A stretch of DNA of 42,787 nucleotides from Bacteroides sp. SM23_62_1. Its GTDB lineage: Bacteria > Bacteroidota > Bacteroidia > Bacteroidales > SM23-62. The translations under genes and the position numbers were made by a program. This document shows positions 32,438-41,320 of this stretch, in pieces. The stretch lies in the NCBI GenBank assembly GCA_001304505.1, contig LJUQ01000006.1:1-42787 (forward strand), written 5' to 3'. The first letter of the stretch is position 1. Every line of letters begins with the position of its first letter. The notes below the pieces were generated by a model. That model did not search any database and was not told the origin of the DNA. It saw only the letters and a program-made list of their open reading frames with translations.

Positions 32438-32479
32438 AGTTTTCAGTTTTCAGTTGAGTGTGAGTTTGAGGTTTGAGTA
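32438..32479. repeat. AGTTTTC/TTGAGGT heptad array
   Basis: AGTTTTC twice, AGTTGAG, TGTGAGT, TTGAGGT and TTGAGTA at a 7-nt period, just upstream of the phosphatase gene. Degenerate toward the right. Confidence 0.65.
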
Positions 32480-32590
32480 CGTTGTTTCCGAAAATTTCTG
32501 CATACTGAATTTTCTGATACAAAGGTCGGGAATGAGGAGGGGGGAAATCTAACACGTAGATAACAAAGATTGACAGTTACATAACATTTG

Positions 32591-32630
32591 TTGGTATATT
32601 GGTAGATTGGTAGATTGGTGGGTGCTGGGT
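32591..32630. repeat. TTGGTAGA octad array
   Basis: TTGGTATA, TTGGTAGA twice, TTGGTGGG and TGCTGGGT: an 8-nt rather than a 7-nt period. GTGGGTGTTGATTGGTGTATTGGG follows at 32663 as looser related sequence. No gene is seen in the 421-bp gap from 32418 to 32838. Confidence 0.65.
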
Positions 32631-32838
32631 GAGAGATTGTGTGTGTTGTAATTTGTGAACAGGTGGGTGTTGATTGGTGTATTGGGTTATTGGTACATTC
32701 AATCCAGTTTAAAGCAGCGGCTGAGGCTAACCTCAAAGGATTATTAGTTGTCGGTCTAATCTTTTTTCTTATCACTTATCATTCACCACTTATACTTCCT
32801 TGCTGACAATCCAACAATTAACTCTCAAGAATCATAAC

Positions 32839-34530
32839 TCACCATATCTCCGGAGGATCCGTTTCTGTTGGCACAGGATTTTTCCTTGTATGCCACCACA
32901 TCTGGCTTTTAATCCCATCCGTACTGAACAAGCCATAATTGGTCTGTTCAATGTTCTGACGCTTTTTGGCCTCTTCAAGGTTTGCAGAATTAATCTGTGA
33001 TACTTCCATGATATTCATTCTCACAGGCATTCCAAGGTCAGGAAAATATGTTGCCGAGTATTCATATTCAAATATCCTTGCAGGAAACCCGGTTCTTCTC
33101 ACCTCGGTCCAGACCTGGAATCCCTGGGTGAAGCTGGCCGCCCATTTCTGCTCGAGGATCCGCTGGTATTTTTCTCCTTCAGAACCGGCAACGACCCAGT
33201 TAACCATCGGTTCTGCCAGATAAGACGCAAAGTCCACGTGCTGTGTTATCGTATAAGTATAAATTTCTCCCCGGTAAAAACCCAAGGGAAATACGATTGA
33301 TCCATCGCTACAACCCCATCTTTCCATGGATGCAGTAATTCCGGCTTCATAAGCTTCCCTGGCAGCCATTTCTGAGCCTGTTCTCAAATAGTGCTCCGCC
33401 TTTATGAATTCAATTTCATCGTGGGTCATGATATACAGCGGAGCCGATTCGTCCTTGCAGATCCGATAACCAATTGCAGAAACCTCAGGATCATATGATG
33501 ATAGATAAGGTGAACCATTTTGTTCACCTACATATGCATCCGTTGTAATTCCATTTACGTAATCCCAGGTAGGACAGGCAAAAATATGTATCCGTGGATC
33601 ATTCCTGTCCACCAGCCAGTTGATCAGGGTTTCGGCCATATTAAAAGGCGTCCTGGAATAAAATGCCTGGTAAATGGGCTGTTTATATTCATCACCTGGA
33701 TAAACAAGCAAGACATTGTCCTCATTGCCTGATATAATGGGATACCTGGCAGGGTTATCCAGAATGGCATCGATTTCCGCATCGGCACCGGGATAAGCAG
33801 CTGCTCCCGGCGTAGTGGTTAAGGGAATGGTGCCAACCATATCGTAGGCAAAGAACCAAGGTGTGCCTGCACAACGGTTAAGGATCCTTAATCTGAGGGA
33901 ATTACCGAACTTTTTCCATCTGGCCGGATCGCCACCAAATAAAAGGTCCCCTTTACCAAAATTGGATACTACCGACAGATCCAGCAATTCATTAGCTTCC
34001 TCCAGTTCATCCAGGAGATCCATATAAATGCTTTCCTGTGTATCATACTTTGGAGTCGTAACACCATCGTCATCGAGTCCCTGTAAAGCTTCCAAATAAG
34101 GGATATCACCCACCAGGTCAGTAAGACGATGGAAATTAAATACACGCATTATTTTAGCTGCTGCCAGGAGACTTGTATTTTTTTCCATCTCCTTTTCCCG
34201 GGAGATGTCAGCACGCGTTTTCCGGATTATTAATTCCAGGTCGAGAAGTTCTTGGGAATAGACCAGTTCCACATTCAGATCAAATGTCCTGGGTAAGTAC
34301 CTGTCATCGCTCTTATAACAGCAGTAACTCCAATGCTGCGCCCAACCTCTTTCGCAATAATAAGCTCCGGTGCCTTCACGGCCGCAGGTATTAATGATCA
34401 CGCTGGTAAAAAGATTAATAGCCGGAACATCCACCAGGTTATTCGGATCACTGTTCAGATCTTCAAAATGATCCGTACAGGATGGGATTGCCAGTATTGC
34501 TGTAAACAATATTGAAATAATCCTTTTCAT
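32839..34530 (-). CDS. SusD/RagB family lipoprotein
   Basis: A 563-residue lipoprotein (lipobox AIPSC, Cys18). After it come features of the SusD-like 2 group: DHFEDLNSDPNNLVDVPA, ARWKKFGNSLRLRILNRCAG, PIYQAFYSRTPFNMAETLINWL, and the C-terminal GFQVWTEVRRTGFP. TPR-like helices are expected in the first half. SusD proteins sit on the cell surface and cap the SusC barrel, binding the glycan or peptide ligand. The SusC gene ends only 28 bp upstream, so the two form an operon. No glycosidase, sulfatase or regulator gene is next to it, so the ligand is open. The 5' end and signal peptide support the start used. Confidence 0.95.
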   Translation of the reverse strand: MKRIISILFTAILAIPSCTDHFEDLNSDPNNLVDVPAINLFTSVIINTCGREGTGAYYCERGWAQHWSYCCYKSDDRYLPRTFDLNVELVYSQELLDLELIIRKTRADISREKEMEKNTSLLAAAKIMRVFNFHRLTDLVGDIPYLEALQGLDDDGVTTPKYDTQESIYMDLLDELEEANELLDLSVVSNFGKGDLLFGGDPARWKKFGNSLRLRILNRCAGTPWFFAYDMVGTIPLTTTPGAAAYPGADAEIDAILDNPARYPIISGNEDNVLLVYPGDEYKQPIYQAFYSRTPFNMAETLINWLVDRNDPRIHIFACPTWDYVNGITTDAYVGEQNGSPYLSSYDPEVSAIGYRICKDESAPLYIMTHDEIEFIKAEHYLRTGSEMAAREAYEAGITASMERWGCSDGSIVFPLGFYRGEIYTYTITQHVDFASYLAEPMVNWVVAGSEGEKYQRILEQKWAASFTQGFQVWTEVRRTGFPARIFEYEYSATYFPDLGMPVRMNIMEVSQINSANLEEAKKRQNIEQTNYGLFSTDGIKSQMWWHTRKNPVPTETDPPEIW

Positions 34531-34558
34531 TGTTTTAATCCGATTTTTCGACTGTTAA

Positions 34559-37500
34559 TTAAAAATTAACCTTCACGTTGAATCCCATCGACCTTACTGA
34601 AGGAATGACATTGGTTTCAATACCCACATAGTTGCCCGCACCAATACCCATCTCAGGATCGATGTCGGGGGTATTCTTATAGATAATCCACAGGTTTCGT
34701 CCAAGTAACGAAAGGTTTATATCCCTGATACCTGCCCGTTGTAATATCGGAATGTTGCTGAAGGTATACCCAACCGACAATTCACGCAGTTTTATAAAGC
34801 TGGCATTAAATACGGATAGTTCAGTTTTTCCCCAATAATCATGATAAAACTGCTCTGCCCGGGCGTATGTTTGATTGTCAACAGGATAGCCAGTATCAAT
34901 GCCATTCGCATCAGTAAACTTAACATCTCCGCTGGCATCTAAATAACCATATACACCCTCAACTTTAATACCTCCCTCATCATCAACGGATTCCCGAATA
35001 TTTACTCCCCTATCATTAACTGCAGCAGTTGCTTCGAGGACCCCGGAATAATGTCCAAACCAATCTGTCACGGAGTAAATAACTCCCCCTTTCCTGAAAT
35101 CGATCAGGAAACTGGCATTGATGTTCCGGAAAGAGAACACATTACTCACTCCTCCAAACCAGTCAGGGTAAACATTCCCGAGGTCAGTCCGGTTTTCAGA
35201 CTGGATATAAAGACCCTCAGTTGTTATTACAGGCCTGCCGGAATACAAGATATGAGACAGCTGTGTTTTATCTTCATCATAATAAACTTTTTCCTGGTTT
35301 TCCCTTACAATTCCATATCCCCAGAGGATACCATATTCCTCACCGGGACGGGCATGGATTTGTGCCTGCCATGTCCCGGAATAAAGGTTGAAATATTGCA
35401 TATCTTCATATAGTTCAACAACCAGGTTTTCATTACAGGACCAGCTGGCCATGATACCCCATGAGAAATAGGTTGTTTTTACCGGTGTAGCGTATACTAT
35501 CAACTCAACACCCATGCTCTGAAGTTCGCCTGCATTAACGCTCTGGTAATTAAATCCTGTTTGTCCAGAAACACGAATATCCACGATCTGGTTGATGGTA
35601 TTCTCTTTATACCAGGTTGCATCCATTCCGAGACGATTGTTCATGAATTTCATTTCAACACCTGTTTCAATGGATTTCTTATGCCTGGGCTTAAGTTTAT
35701 GCAATGGGCGGATATCACTGTAGGTAACAACCGGGGACCCGTCAAATGATTCGGATCGTTCATAGATTCCCTGTAACTGGTATGGACTGGCAAGACCGCC
35801 GGCTTCAGCATAACTGGCTCTGAACTTCATAAATGGCAGGACTACAGATTGAAAAGGTAATACTTCCGTTAAAATGAATCCGAGTGATACTGAAGGATAG
35901 AAACAGGAATTATCTGATGCCGGTAAAGTAGAGGACCAGTCATTCCTGCCTGTCAAATCCAGGTATAAGAAATTGCGGAATCCCAGATCCAGGGATCCAT
36001 ACACACTCTGAAGTTCCATATGTGTTTCTTCTAAACCTGTTTCAGCCGCCACAGCAGCATTGGAAACGGCATACAGATCGGGAACAATCAGGTCAGCAAT
36101 ACTGGTGGAGTGATACTGATAATCATATTTATTCAGTTCACCACCCAGTGAAGCAGCAATATGGATATCTGATCCAAATGATTTATTAAAAGTAAAAGCC
36201 CCGGTAGCATTCAACTCATTTCTGCGATATGATCCGGCCCAGAAGGCACCCTGGCGATCACCAATGGTCCAATGAGCTGTTCTTTCCTTACGGTCCTCGA
36301 TGTACCAGTCATTCCCTAAAATGACCTTAAGTGAAAGCCAGTTTGTGAACATGTAATCCAGGTTCAGGTTGCCAATAATCCTGTCCCTGTTCCTTGAATT
36401 GGTATTATGATGTACAACCCAGTAAGGATTACTATGATAGCTATGGTTCCAGTTCATCGGGTAACCGGTAACCGGATCGGTCTGACCGGCCAGGTCATGC
36501 AGGTTTTGCATATTTACCTGGCGCCCAAACCATTGCCCAATACTGTAGATCGGGTTGCCATCGGTATAGCCACTTTGAACAATGTTGTTACTCCTATTGC
36601 TTATATAAATGACAGAACCACCCGTCTTTAACCTGTGGGAAAGGTTATATCCGGCATTCAGAGAAACGGTATTTTTTTTCAGGTCAGTATTTGGTATTGT
36701 CCCTTTAATATCCAGGTTGGAATAAGATAACCGGAAATGCCCATTATCCGCAGAACCCTGGAAAGCCAGGTTCTGAGTGATCCTGTGGCCGGTTTCAAAG
36801 AAGTTTTTCACGTTATCCGGATGTGATACCCATGGTGTTGGTGTGCGGACACCGGTTTCAGGATTGTATGGACTGTCCCACTGAGGCAGAGCCAATAACT
36901 TGCCAGCGGTCTGGTGAATATCACCATACCACCAAGTATCTGTCCACGATAATTTACCACCCGGAAGCAAATCCTGCCCCTTAACAATATAATCCAGTGG
37001 TGGACCCCAGCTTTCATCAACTCCGTCATTCAGGCCTGAATAATCTCCGGCAACATAAGCAAATTGGCCTACCATACCCTGTCCGTACTTATCCTGAAAA
37101 GCAGGTATTACCAGTGGCCGGTCCCACAACCAGCCTGATTCAAAGGTAACCCCGACACCTCTCTGGCCCGGGGATTTACCAGTCTTTGTTGTTACGAGTA
37201 CTACCCCGTTCAGGGCCCGGGAACCATAGAGGGCAGCTGCATTTGCACTCTTAAGCACACTGATATTTTCTATATCAGCAGGATTCAGATCCATTATCGC
37301 GTTACCATAATCCATTCCGCCCCATTGATCGGGTTGTGAATATTCATTTGATACAGGAACTCCATCAACAATAAACAGTGGCTGATTATCTGATTCTACA
37401 GTCAGGCTACTCAGTCCCCTGATAATAATCCTGGCTCCGGAGGCGACTCCCCCATCTGCATTGGTGACCTGAACACCCGCTACCCTACCCTGCAATGCAT

Positions 37501-37951
37501 TTACCACATTGGGTTCATTAGATTGGGAAATGATCTCCCCGAAAACATCCTGAATGGCATAGCCCAGGGTCTTTTTCTTTTTAATCCTGCCAAAGGCAGT
37601 TACAATCTCATTATCTTTTCCCAGGATATCCGGTCCCATTACAACATCTATGATCCCCCGATCATCCATTGGTTCTTCAAGTATTTGCATCCCGGGTAAT
37701 TTGAAGAGGAGTATCCGGGTATCTTCAGGAACATAAAGAATATATCTACCCGTTTCATCCGTCACGGTACCAACGGTTGTCCCGGTAACATCAACAGAAA
37801 CACCGGAAAGCGGTTCGCCGGTTACGGAATGTGTAACCACACCAGTAATCATCCTTTGTTGTGATAATACAGGCTGGATAAATGCCAGAAACAGGATGGT
37901 AAGAATCCAGGATCCTGGTCTGAGGCGCCTGGATGATAGATGGTTGTGCAT
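34559..37951 (-). CDS. SusC/RagA TonB-linked outer membrane protein
   Basis: A 1130-residue protein with signal peptide (to about LSQQ, residue 32), a carboxypeptidase-regulatory-like domain (about 35-105, GEPLSGVSVDVTGTTVGTV), a TonB-box-like NEIVTAFG, then plug and barrel. The SusC signature is present: VVNALQGRVAGVQV, IIIRGLSSL, LFIVDGVPVSN and NPADIENISVLKSANAAALYGSRALNGVVLVTT. The end is the aromatic-terminated GFNVKVNF. It forms a complex with the downstream SusD protein to import oligosaccharides or peptides across the outer membrane. The TonB-box region is followed by a basic RIKKKK in place of the usual GYGTQKK. It is the first gene of the pair; the 445-bp upstream gap should hold the promoter. 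Confidence 0.96.
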   Translation of the reverse strand: MHNHLSSRRLRPGSWILTILFLAFIQPVLSQQRMITGVVTHSVTGEPLSGVSVDVTGTTVGTVTDETGRYILYVPEDTRILLFKLPGMQILEEPMDDRGIIDVVMGPDILGKDNEIVTAFGRIKKKKTLGYAIQDVFGEIISQSNEPNVVNALQGRVAGVQVTNADGGVASGARIIIRGLSSLTVESDNQPLFIVDGVPVSNEYSQPDQWGGMDYGNAIMDLNPADIENISVLKSANAAALYGSRALNGVVLVTTKTGKSPGQRGVGVTFESGWLWDRPLVIPAFQDKYGQGMVGQFAYVAGDYSGLNDGVDESWGPPLDYIVKGQDLLPGGKLSWTDTWWYGDIHQTAGKLLALPQWDSPYNPETGVRTPTPWVSHPDNVKNFFETGHRITQNLAFQGSADNGHFRLSYSNLDIKGTIPNTDLKKNTVSLNAGYNLSHRLKTGGSVIYISNRSNNIVQSGYTDGNPIYSIGQWFGRQVNMQNLHDLAGQTDPVTGYPMNWNHSYHSNPYWVVHHNTNSRNRDRIIGNLNLDYMFTNWLSLKVILGNDWYIEDRKERTAHWTIGDRQGAFWAGSYRRNELNATGAFTFNKSFGSDIHIAASLGGELNKYDYQYHSTSIADLIVPDLYAVSNAAVAAETGLEETHMELQSVYGSLDLGFRNFLYLDLTGRNDWSSTLPASDNSCFYPSVSLGFILTEVLPFQSVVLPFMKFRASYAEAGGLASPYQLQGIYERSESFDGSPVVTYSDIRPLHKLKPRHKKSIETGVEMKFMNNRLGMDATWYKENTINQIVDIRVSGQTGFNYQSVNAGELQSMGVELIVYATPVKTTYFSWGIMASWSCNENLVVELYEDMQYFNLYSGTWQAQIHARPGEEYGILWGYGIVRENQEKVYYDEDKTQLSHILYSGRPVITTEGLYIQSENRTDLGNVYPDWFGGVSNVFSFRNINASFLIDFRKGGVIYSVTDWFGHYSGVLEATAAVNDRGVNIRESVDDEGGIKVEGVYGYLDASGDVKFTDANGIDTGYPVDNQTYARAEQFYHDYWGKTELSVFNASFIKLRELSVGYTFSNIPILQRAGIRDINLSLLGRNLWIIYKNTPDIDPEMGIGAGNYVGIETNVIPSVRSMGFNVKVNF

Positions 37952-38396
37952 AGTTATTTTTATTGCCTGATAGGTAGAACCTAATTCAAGCCGCTGCTTT
38001 GAGAAAAAATATTAATTTTGATTCCCCTGATTGATTCAATAAATATCGGGAATAACATCTTAAAAGTCAAATTATCACATAGTTTTTGTTTCCTGAATCA
38101 ATTTTTACGGATCTGTAAATTCCTTCCCTGACCAACATAAACCGTATCTGTTCTTGACTCGTGACCAAAACACCAATACTTCCCGGTTTTCCTTTCATAT
38201 AGAAGTTTCATACCGTTTTCAGCCGGTATATTTGTTCCTCAAAACATCTTCTACAAATCAAATATTCAGCAGGCTTATTAAGATTCCATTTTTATTTGGA
38301 CTTTATGAATATTTTTAATAATTTTGAATCATTCTTATTTAATAATTCTTCTTATTTAGTAATTATTATCGTTTATAATTTAAATCAATAATAAAA
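37952..38396. other. Intergenic region between divergent SusC and PerR-like genes
   Basis: It should hold promoters for both divergent genes. A short minus-strand frame of 37 codons (ATG at 38211) has no signal, partner or recognisable family and is not called as a gene. TTATTTAATAA at 38335-38345 is an A+T palindrome upstream of the regulator gene, a weak candidate operator. Nothing else stands out. Confidence 0.45.
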
Positions 38397-38819
38397 GTGG
38401 AGACTATCGGTGAAATTAGAAATATCCTGACCTGCCATGGATTAAAAGCCACCCCCCAGCGCATTGTGATCTACCAGGCTCTTACAGAACTACATAACCA
38501 TCCAACCACAGATGACATTATTGATTATATTACCACCTCTCATCCCAGTATCTCTCCCGGAACAGTTTATAAAACGCTGGAAACTTTCATACAAAAGAAT
38601 CTTATTAAAAGAGTAAAAACGGATAAGGATATTATGCGCTATGATGCGGTATCAGATCCTCACCATCATCTGTATTGTGCTGAATCGGACAGGATTGAAG
38701 ATTATTATGATAACAAACTGAATAGACTGATAGAAGATTATTTCAGGAAAAACAAAATACCAAATTTCAGGATTGAGAATATCAAACTTCAGATTATTGG
38801 AAAATTCGAGGATAAATAG
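38397..38819 (+). CDS. perR: Fur-family regulator, PerR type, lacking structural zinc cysteines
   Basis: A 140-residue protein from a GTG start. The N-terminal winged helix has KATPQRIVIYQAL and SISPGTVYKTLETF. The regulatory metal site aligns with Bacillus PerR: His35, Asp83, His89, His91 and Asp102, the last being Asp as in PerR rather than Glu as in Fur. This favours peroxide sensing by metal-catalysed histidine oxidation. The structural zinc site is largely lost: only Cys94 of the first CxxC remains (C-A-E-S) and the C-terminal CxxC is absent. It sits directly before catalase, bacterioferritin and peroxiredoxin genes, the classical PerR targets. PerR is preferred over Fur or Zur, but metal identity is inferred. 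Confidence 0.88.
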   Translation: METIGEIRNILTCHGLKATPQRIVIYQALTELHNHPTTDDIIDYITTSHPSISPGTVYKTLETFIQKNLIKRVKTDKDIMRYDAVSDPHHHLYCAESDRIEDYYDNKLNRLIEDYFRKNKIPNFRIENIKLQIIGKFEDK

Positions 38820-38968
38820 AGTAATTATTTGATTCATTCAATAAATAGTACTGTTTAATACTTATGTTAAAATATCTAAAACTGAATGATATGTATAAGT
38901 ATATAACCTTTGATCTTTACCATTATCATCCATAATGGGTAACGATATCGCATTAATATCACAACTAG

Positions 38969-38983
38969 TTAATTATTAATTTA
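38969..38983. promoter_or_regulatory. Candidate PerR operator upstream of catalase gene
   Basis: TTAATTA-T-TAATTTA is a 7-1-7 inverted repeat with one mismatch, similar in shape and A+T content to the Per box (TTATAAT-N-ATTATAA). It ends 13 bp before the catalase start codon, a position suited to repression. The A+T-rich background makes chance occurrence possible. Confidence 0.3.
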
Positions 38984-38996
38984 ATTTATCATAACA

Positions 38997-40469
38997 ATGA
39001 AAAACAAAAACAAAAAACTGACAACTGCATCCGGCAGGCCATATTATGAAAACGAAGATAGCCTGACCGCAGGACCGAGAGGTCCGGTTTTATTGCAGGA
39101 TTATTACCTGCATGAGAAATTAGCCCATTTCAACCGTGAGAGAATCCCTGAACGTATCGTACACGCCAAAGGAACGGGAGCCTATGGGAAATTTACTGTG
39201 ACACAGGACATTACAAAGTACACAAAAGCAAAGCTTTTCAGTAAAGTGGGTAACGAGTGCCGTGTATTTGTCCGGTTTTCAACCGTGGGAGGTGAAAAAG
39301 GGAGTGCGGATTCTGAAAGGGATCCCCGTGGATTTGCTGTAAAATTTTATACAGAGGATGGTAACTGGGATTTAGTCGGGAATAATACTCCGGTATTTTT
39401 TATTAAAGATCCAAAAAAATTCCCTGATTTTATACATACACAAAAGCGTGATCCCAGGACGAACCTGAAAAATCCTACCATGATGTGGGACTACTGGAGC
39501 CTGAATCCGGAGAGTCTTCACCAGGTGATGATTTTATTCAGTGACAGGGGTACACCTTACAGTTACAGGCACATGAATGGTTATGGAAGTCACACCTTTT
39601 CTCTTATCAATGCTAAAAATGAAAGAATCTGGGTAAAGTTTCATTTTAAAACACGGCAGGGAATTAAAAATTTCACCGGGCCAGAAGCCGATGAGATGAA
39701 GGCTAAGGACCTTGACTGGGCGCAGCGTGACCTTGTACAGGCTATCGATAACAAAGATTTTCCAAAATGGACTTTGAAAATCCAGGTCATGACCGATGAC
39801 CAGGCTAAAGTATTTAAATGGAATCCTTTTGATATCACAAAAGTATGGCCCCATGCTGAATATCCCTTGATGGAAGTGGGTGTGATGGAATTAAACGAAA
39901 TACCTGCTAATTATTTCGCCGATGTCGAACAATCTGCCTTTGCACCTGCTCATGTTGTTAATGGTATCGGATTTTCATATGATAAAATGCTGCAGGGCCG
40001 TCTGCTGGCATATCCTGATGCACATCGATACAGGTTGGGTGTGAACTACGAACAGCTGCCGGTTAACCGTTCGCCTTTCGGGGTGCATAATTATCAACGC
40101 GATGGTTATATGCGTGGTGATGGTAATGGTGGAGATAATCCGAACTACTGGCCCAACCGTTTTGACGATATTGAAGCAGACAAAAGCTACAAAGAACCAT
40201 CATTCAAAATGGATTCAAACATGGCAGACAGTTATGACCGGAATGAGAACGATGACGATCATTACTCACAGCCCGGTAATTTATTCCGTAAAGTAATGAC
40301 TGACCGGGAGCGTCAGAATACTGTAAACAATTTCGTATCTTCGATGAAAGGTATTGAGGGACCCAAAAGAATGGAGATAATTCATTCACAATTATCACAT
40401 TTTTATAAAGTTGACAAAGAACTGGCTTCATCGATAGCCAAAGGGCTCGGGATTGAATTTAAACCATAA
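38997..40469 (+). CDS. katA: Monofunctional heme catalase (clade 3, small subunit)
   Basis: A 490-residue small-subunit catalase that splits hydrogen peroxide into water and oxygen. Catalytic His56 lies in RIVHAKGTGAYG, Asn129/130 in VGNNTPVFF, and the proximal heme ligand Tyr339 in RLLAYPDAHRYRLG, with Arg335 supporting it. RFSTVGGEKGSADSERDPRGFAVKFYTEDG is the usual conserved block. No signal peptide, so cytoplasmic. Length matches clade 3 enzymes and there is no C-terminal flavodoxin-like domain. It follows the PerR-like gene by 177 bp and is followed by the bacterioferritin gene after 21 bp, so catalase and ferritin are likely one transcript under PerR control. Confidence 0.97.
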   Translation: MKNKNKKLTTASGRPYYENEDSLTAGPRGPVLLQDYYLHEKLAHFNRERIPERIVHAKGTGAYGKFTVTQDITKYTKAKLFSKVGNECRVFVRFSTVGGEKGSADSERDPRGFAVKFYTEDGNWDLVGNNTPVFFIKDPKKFPDFIHTQKRDPRTNLKNPTMMWDYWSLNPESLHQVMILFSDRGTPYSYRHMNGYGSHTFSLINAKNERIWVKFHFKTRQGIKNFTGPEADEMKAKDLDWAQRDLVQAIDNKDFPKWTLKIQVMTDDQAKVFKWNPFDITKVWPHAEYPLMEVGVMELNEIPANYFADVEQSAFAPAHVVNGIGFSYDKMLQGRLLAYPDAHRYRLGVNYEQLPVNRSPFGVHNYQRDGYMRGDGNGGDNPNYWPNRFDDIEADKSYKEPSFKMDSNMADSYDRNENDDDHYSQPGNLFRKVMTDRERQNTVNNFVSSMKGIEGPKRMEIIHSQLSHFYKVDKELASSIAKGLGIEFKP

Positions 40470-40490
40470 CTAAATATAATTGACCAAATC

Positions 40491-40994
40491 ATGTACAAGA
40501 AAAGTATTGAATTATTAAACAAAGCCGTTGCTGATGAACTGGCAGCTGTTCATCAGTATATGTATTTCCATTTTCATTGCGATGACCAGGGGTATGACCT
40601 GCTGGCAAACCTTTTCAAGAGGACAGCAATTGAAGAAATGGGACATATCGAAATGCTTGCCGAAAGAATTCTGTTTCTTAAAGGTGATGTTAAAATGAAA
40701 GCATCCAGTGAGGTTAAGCCCATTCATACTGTGAGGGAGATGCTTGATTACTCGAGTAAGGATGAACAGGGTGCGATTAAAAAATATAACCTCTGGGCTA
40801 ATGAATGCGCCGCCAATGCCGATTCTGTTTCGAAAAAGCTGTTTGAGAACCTGGTTATGGATGAGGAGAGGCATTATGACCAGTTTGATACCGAAATGGA
40901 AAATATGGATAAATTCGGTGATAATTACCTGGCACTGCAATCAATTGAAAGAAGTAAATCAGTTTCAGGCTCAGGAACGGCCTCTGCTGATTAG
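40491..40994 (+). CDS. bfr: Bacterioferritin-like iron storage/detoxification protein
   Basis: A 167-residue four-helix bundle. The ferroxidase ligands match bacterioferritin at a constant offset of -2: Glu16, Glu49, His52, Glu92, Glu125 and His128; Met50 corresponds to the heme-ligating methionine. IEEMGHIEMLAERILFLKGD is nearly the family consensus. Two cysteines, Cys30 in FHFHC and Cys106 in NECAANA, are not typical of classical Bfr and resemble the pair seen in Dps-like/thioferritin proteins of Bacteroides, which is the main alternative. The tail SVSGSGTASAD is low-complexity. Located 21 bp after catalase, it likely removes ferrous iron and peroxide together to prevent Fenton chemistry. 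Confidence 0.92.
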   Translation: MYKKSIELLNKAVADELAAVHQYMYFHFHCDDQGYDLLANLFKRTAIEEMGHIEMLAERILFLKGDVKMKASSEVKPIHTVREMLDYSSKDEQGAIKKYNLWANECAANADSVSKKLFENLVMDEERHYDQFDTEMENMDKFGDNYLALQSIERSKSVSGSGTASAD

Positions 40995-41035
40995 TATATA
41001 ATGCTTTAAGGTTTACTAATAGCTGGCTCATTAAC

Positions 41036-41064
41036 TCCTCCAAAGGTTCCAAATCCTTGGGGGA
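41036..41064. terminator. Hairpin after bacterioferritin gene (TT-CCA-AA core)
   Basis: TCCTCCAAAGGTT and AATCCTTGGGGGA pair over 13 positions with one mismatch and two wobble pairs around the loop CCA. It has the same TT-NNN-AA core as the dispersed hairpins but a longer stem, 41 bp after the bfr stop. Probably a terminator. Confidence 0.6.
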
Positions 41065-41099
41065 TGAAGGGGAATTGCCACGTTATCACAAGGCCACTA

Positions 41100-41119
41100 A
41101 TCCCGATTGTTGTCGGGAT
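41100..41119. repeat. Hairpin ATCCCGA/TCGGGAT
   Basis: Perfect 7-bp stem with loop TTGTTG. It looks like a hairpin-family copy in which the AA after the loop has mutated. It lies in the 326-bp gap between bfr and the peroxiredoxin gene; no gene is seen in that gap. Confidence 0.55.
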
Positions 41120-41262
41120 CACAGATCTATCTCAACGAGTAGTATTTTGTGGATCTTTATGTCTTTGCCTTCATGGCTGGAAATTAATTTCCCTGATGAG
41201 TATTTTATTACATCATTCCACTATTCCCTTATTCCAGACAACCATATTTGAGTTTAATAAGG

Positions 41263-41300
41263 AAAACATACAATTTTAATTAAAACATACATTATTTATT
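41263..41300. promoter_or_regulatory. Direct repeat upstream of peroxiredoxin gene
   Basis: AAAACATACAATTTTAAT and AAAACATACATTATTTAT form an imperfect direct repeat with a 19-nt period, ending about 20 bp before the ATG. Two spaced copies on the same face of the helix would suit binding of an activator or repressor, but no match to a known site is claimed. Confidence 0.3.
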
Positions 41301-41320
41301 AATTCTAAATCCTTATAATT

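Noticed and set aside
32839-37951. SusC/SusD pair as part of a complete polysaccharide utilisation locus
   Set aside because: No glycosidase, lyase, sulfatase or sugar-type regulator lies directly beside it; the nearest genes are a phosphatase and a PerR cluster.
38098-38211. 37-codon minus-strand frame in the SusC/PerR gap
   Set aside because: No membrane segment, homologue in the window or other support; it was kept only as a note on the gap.
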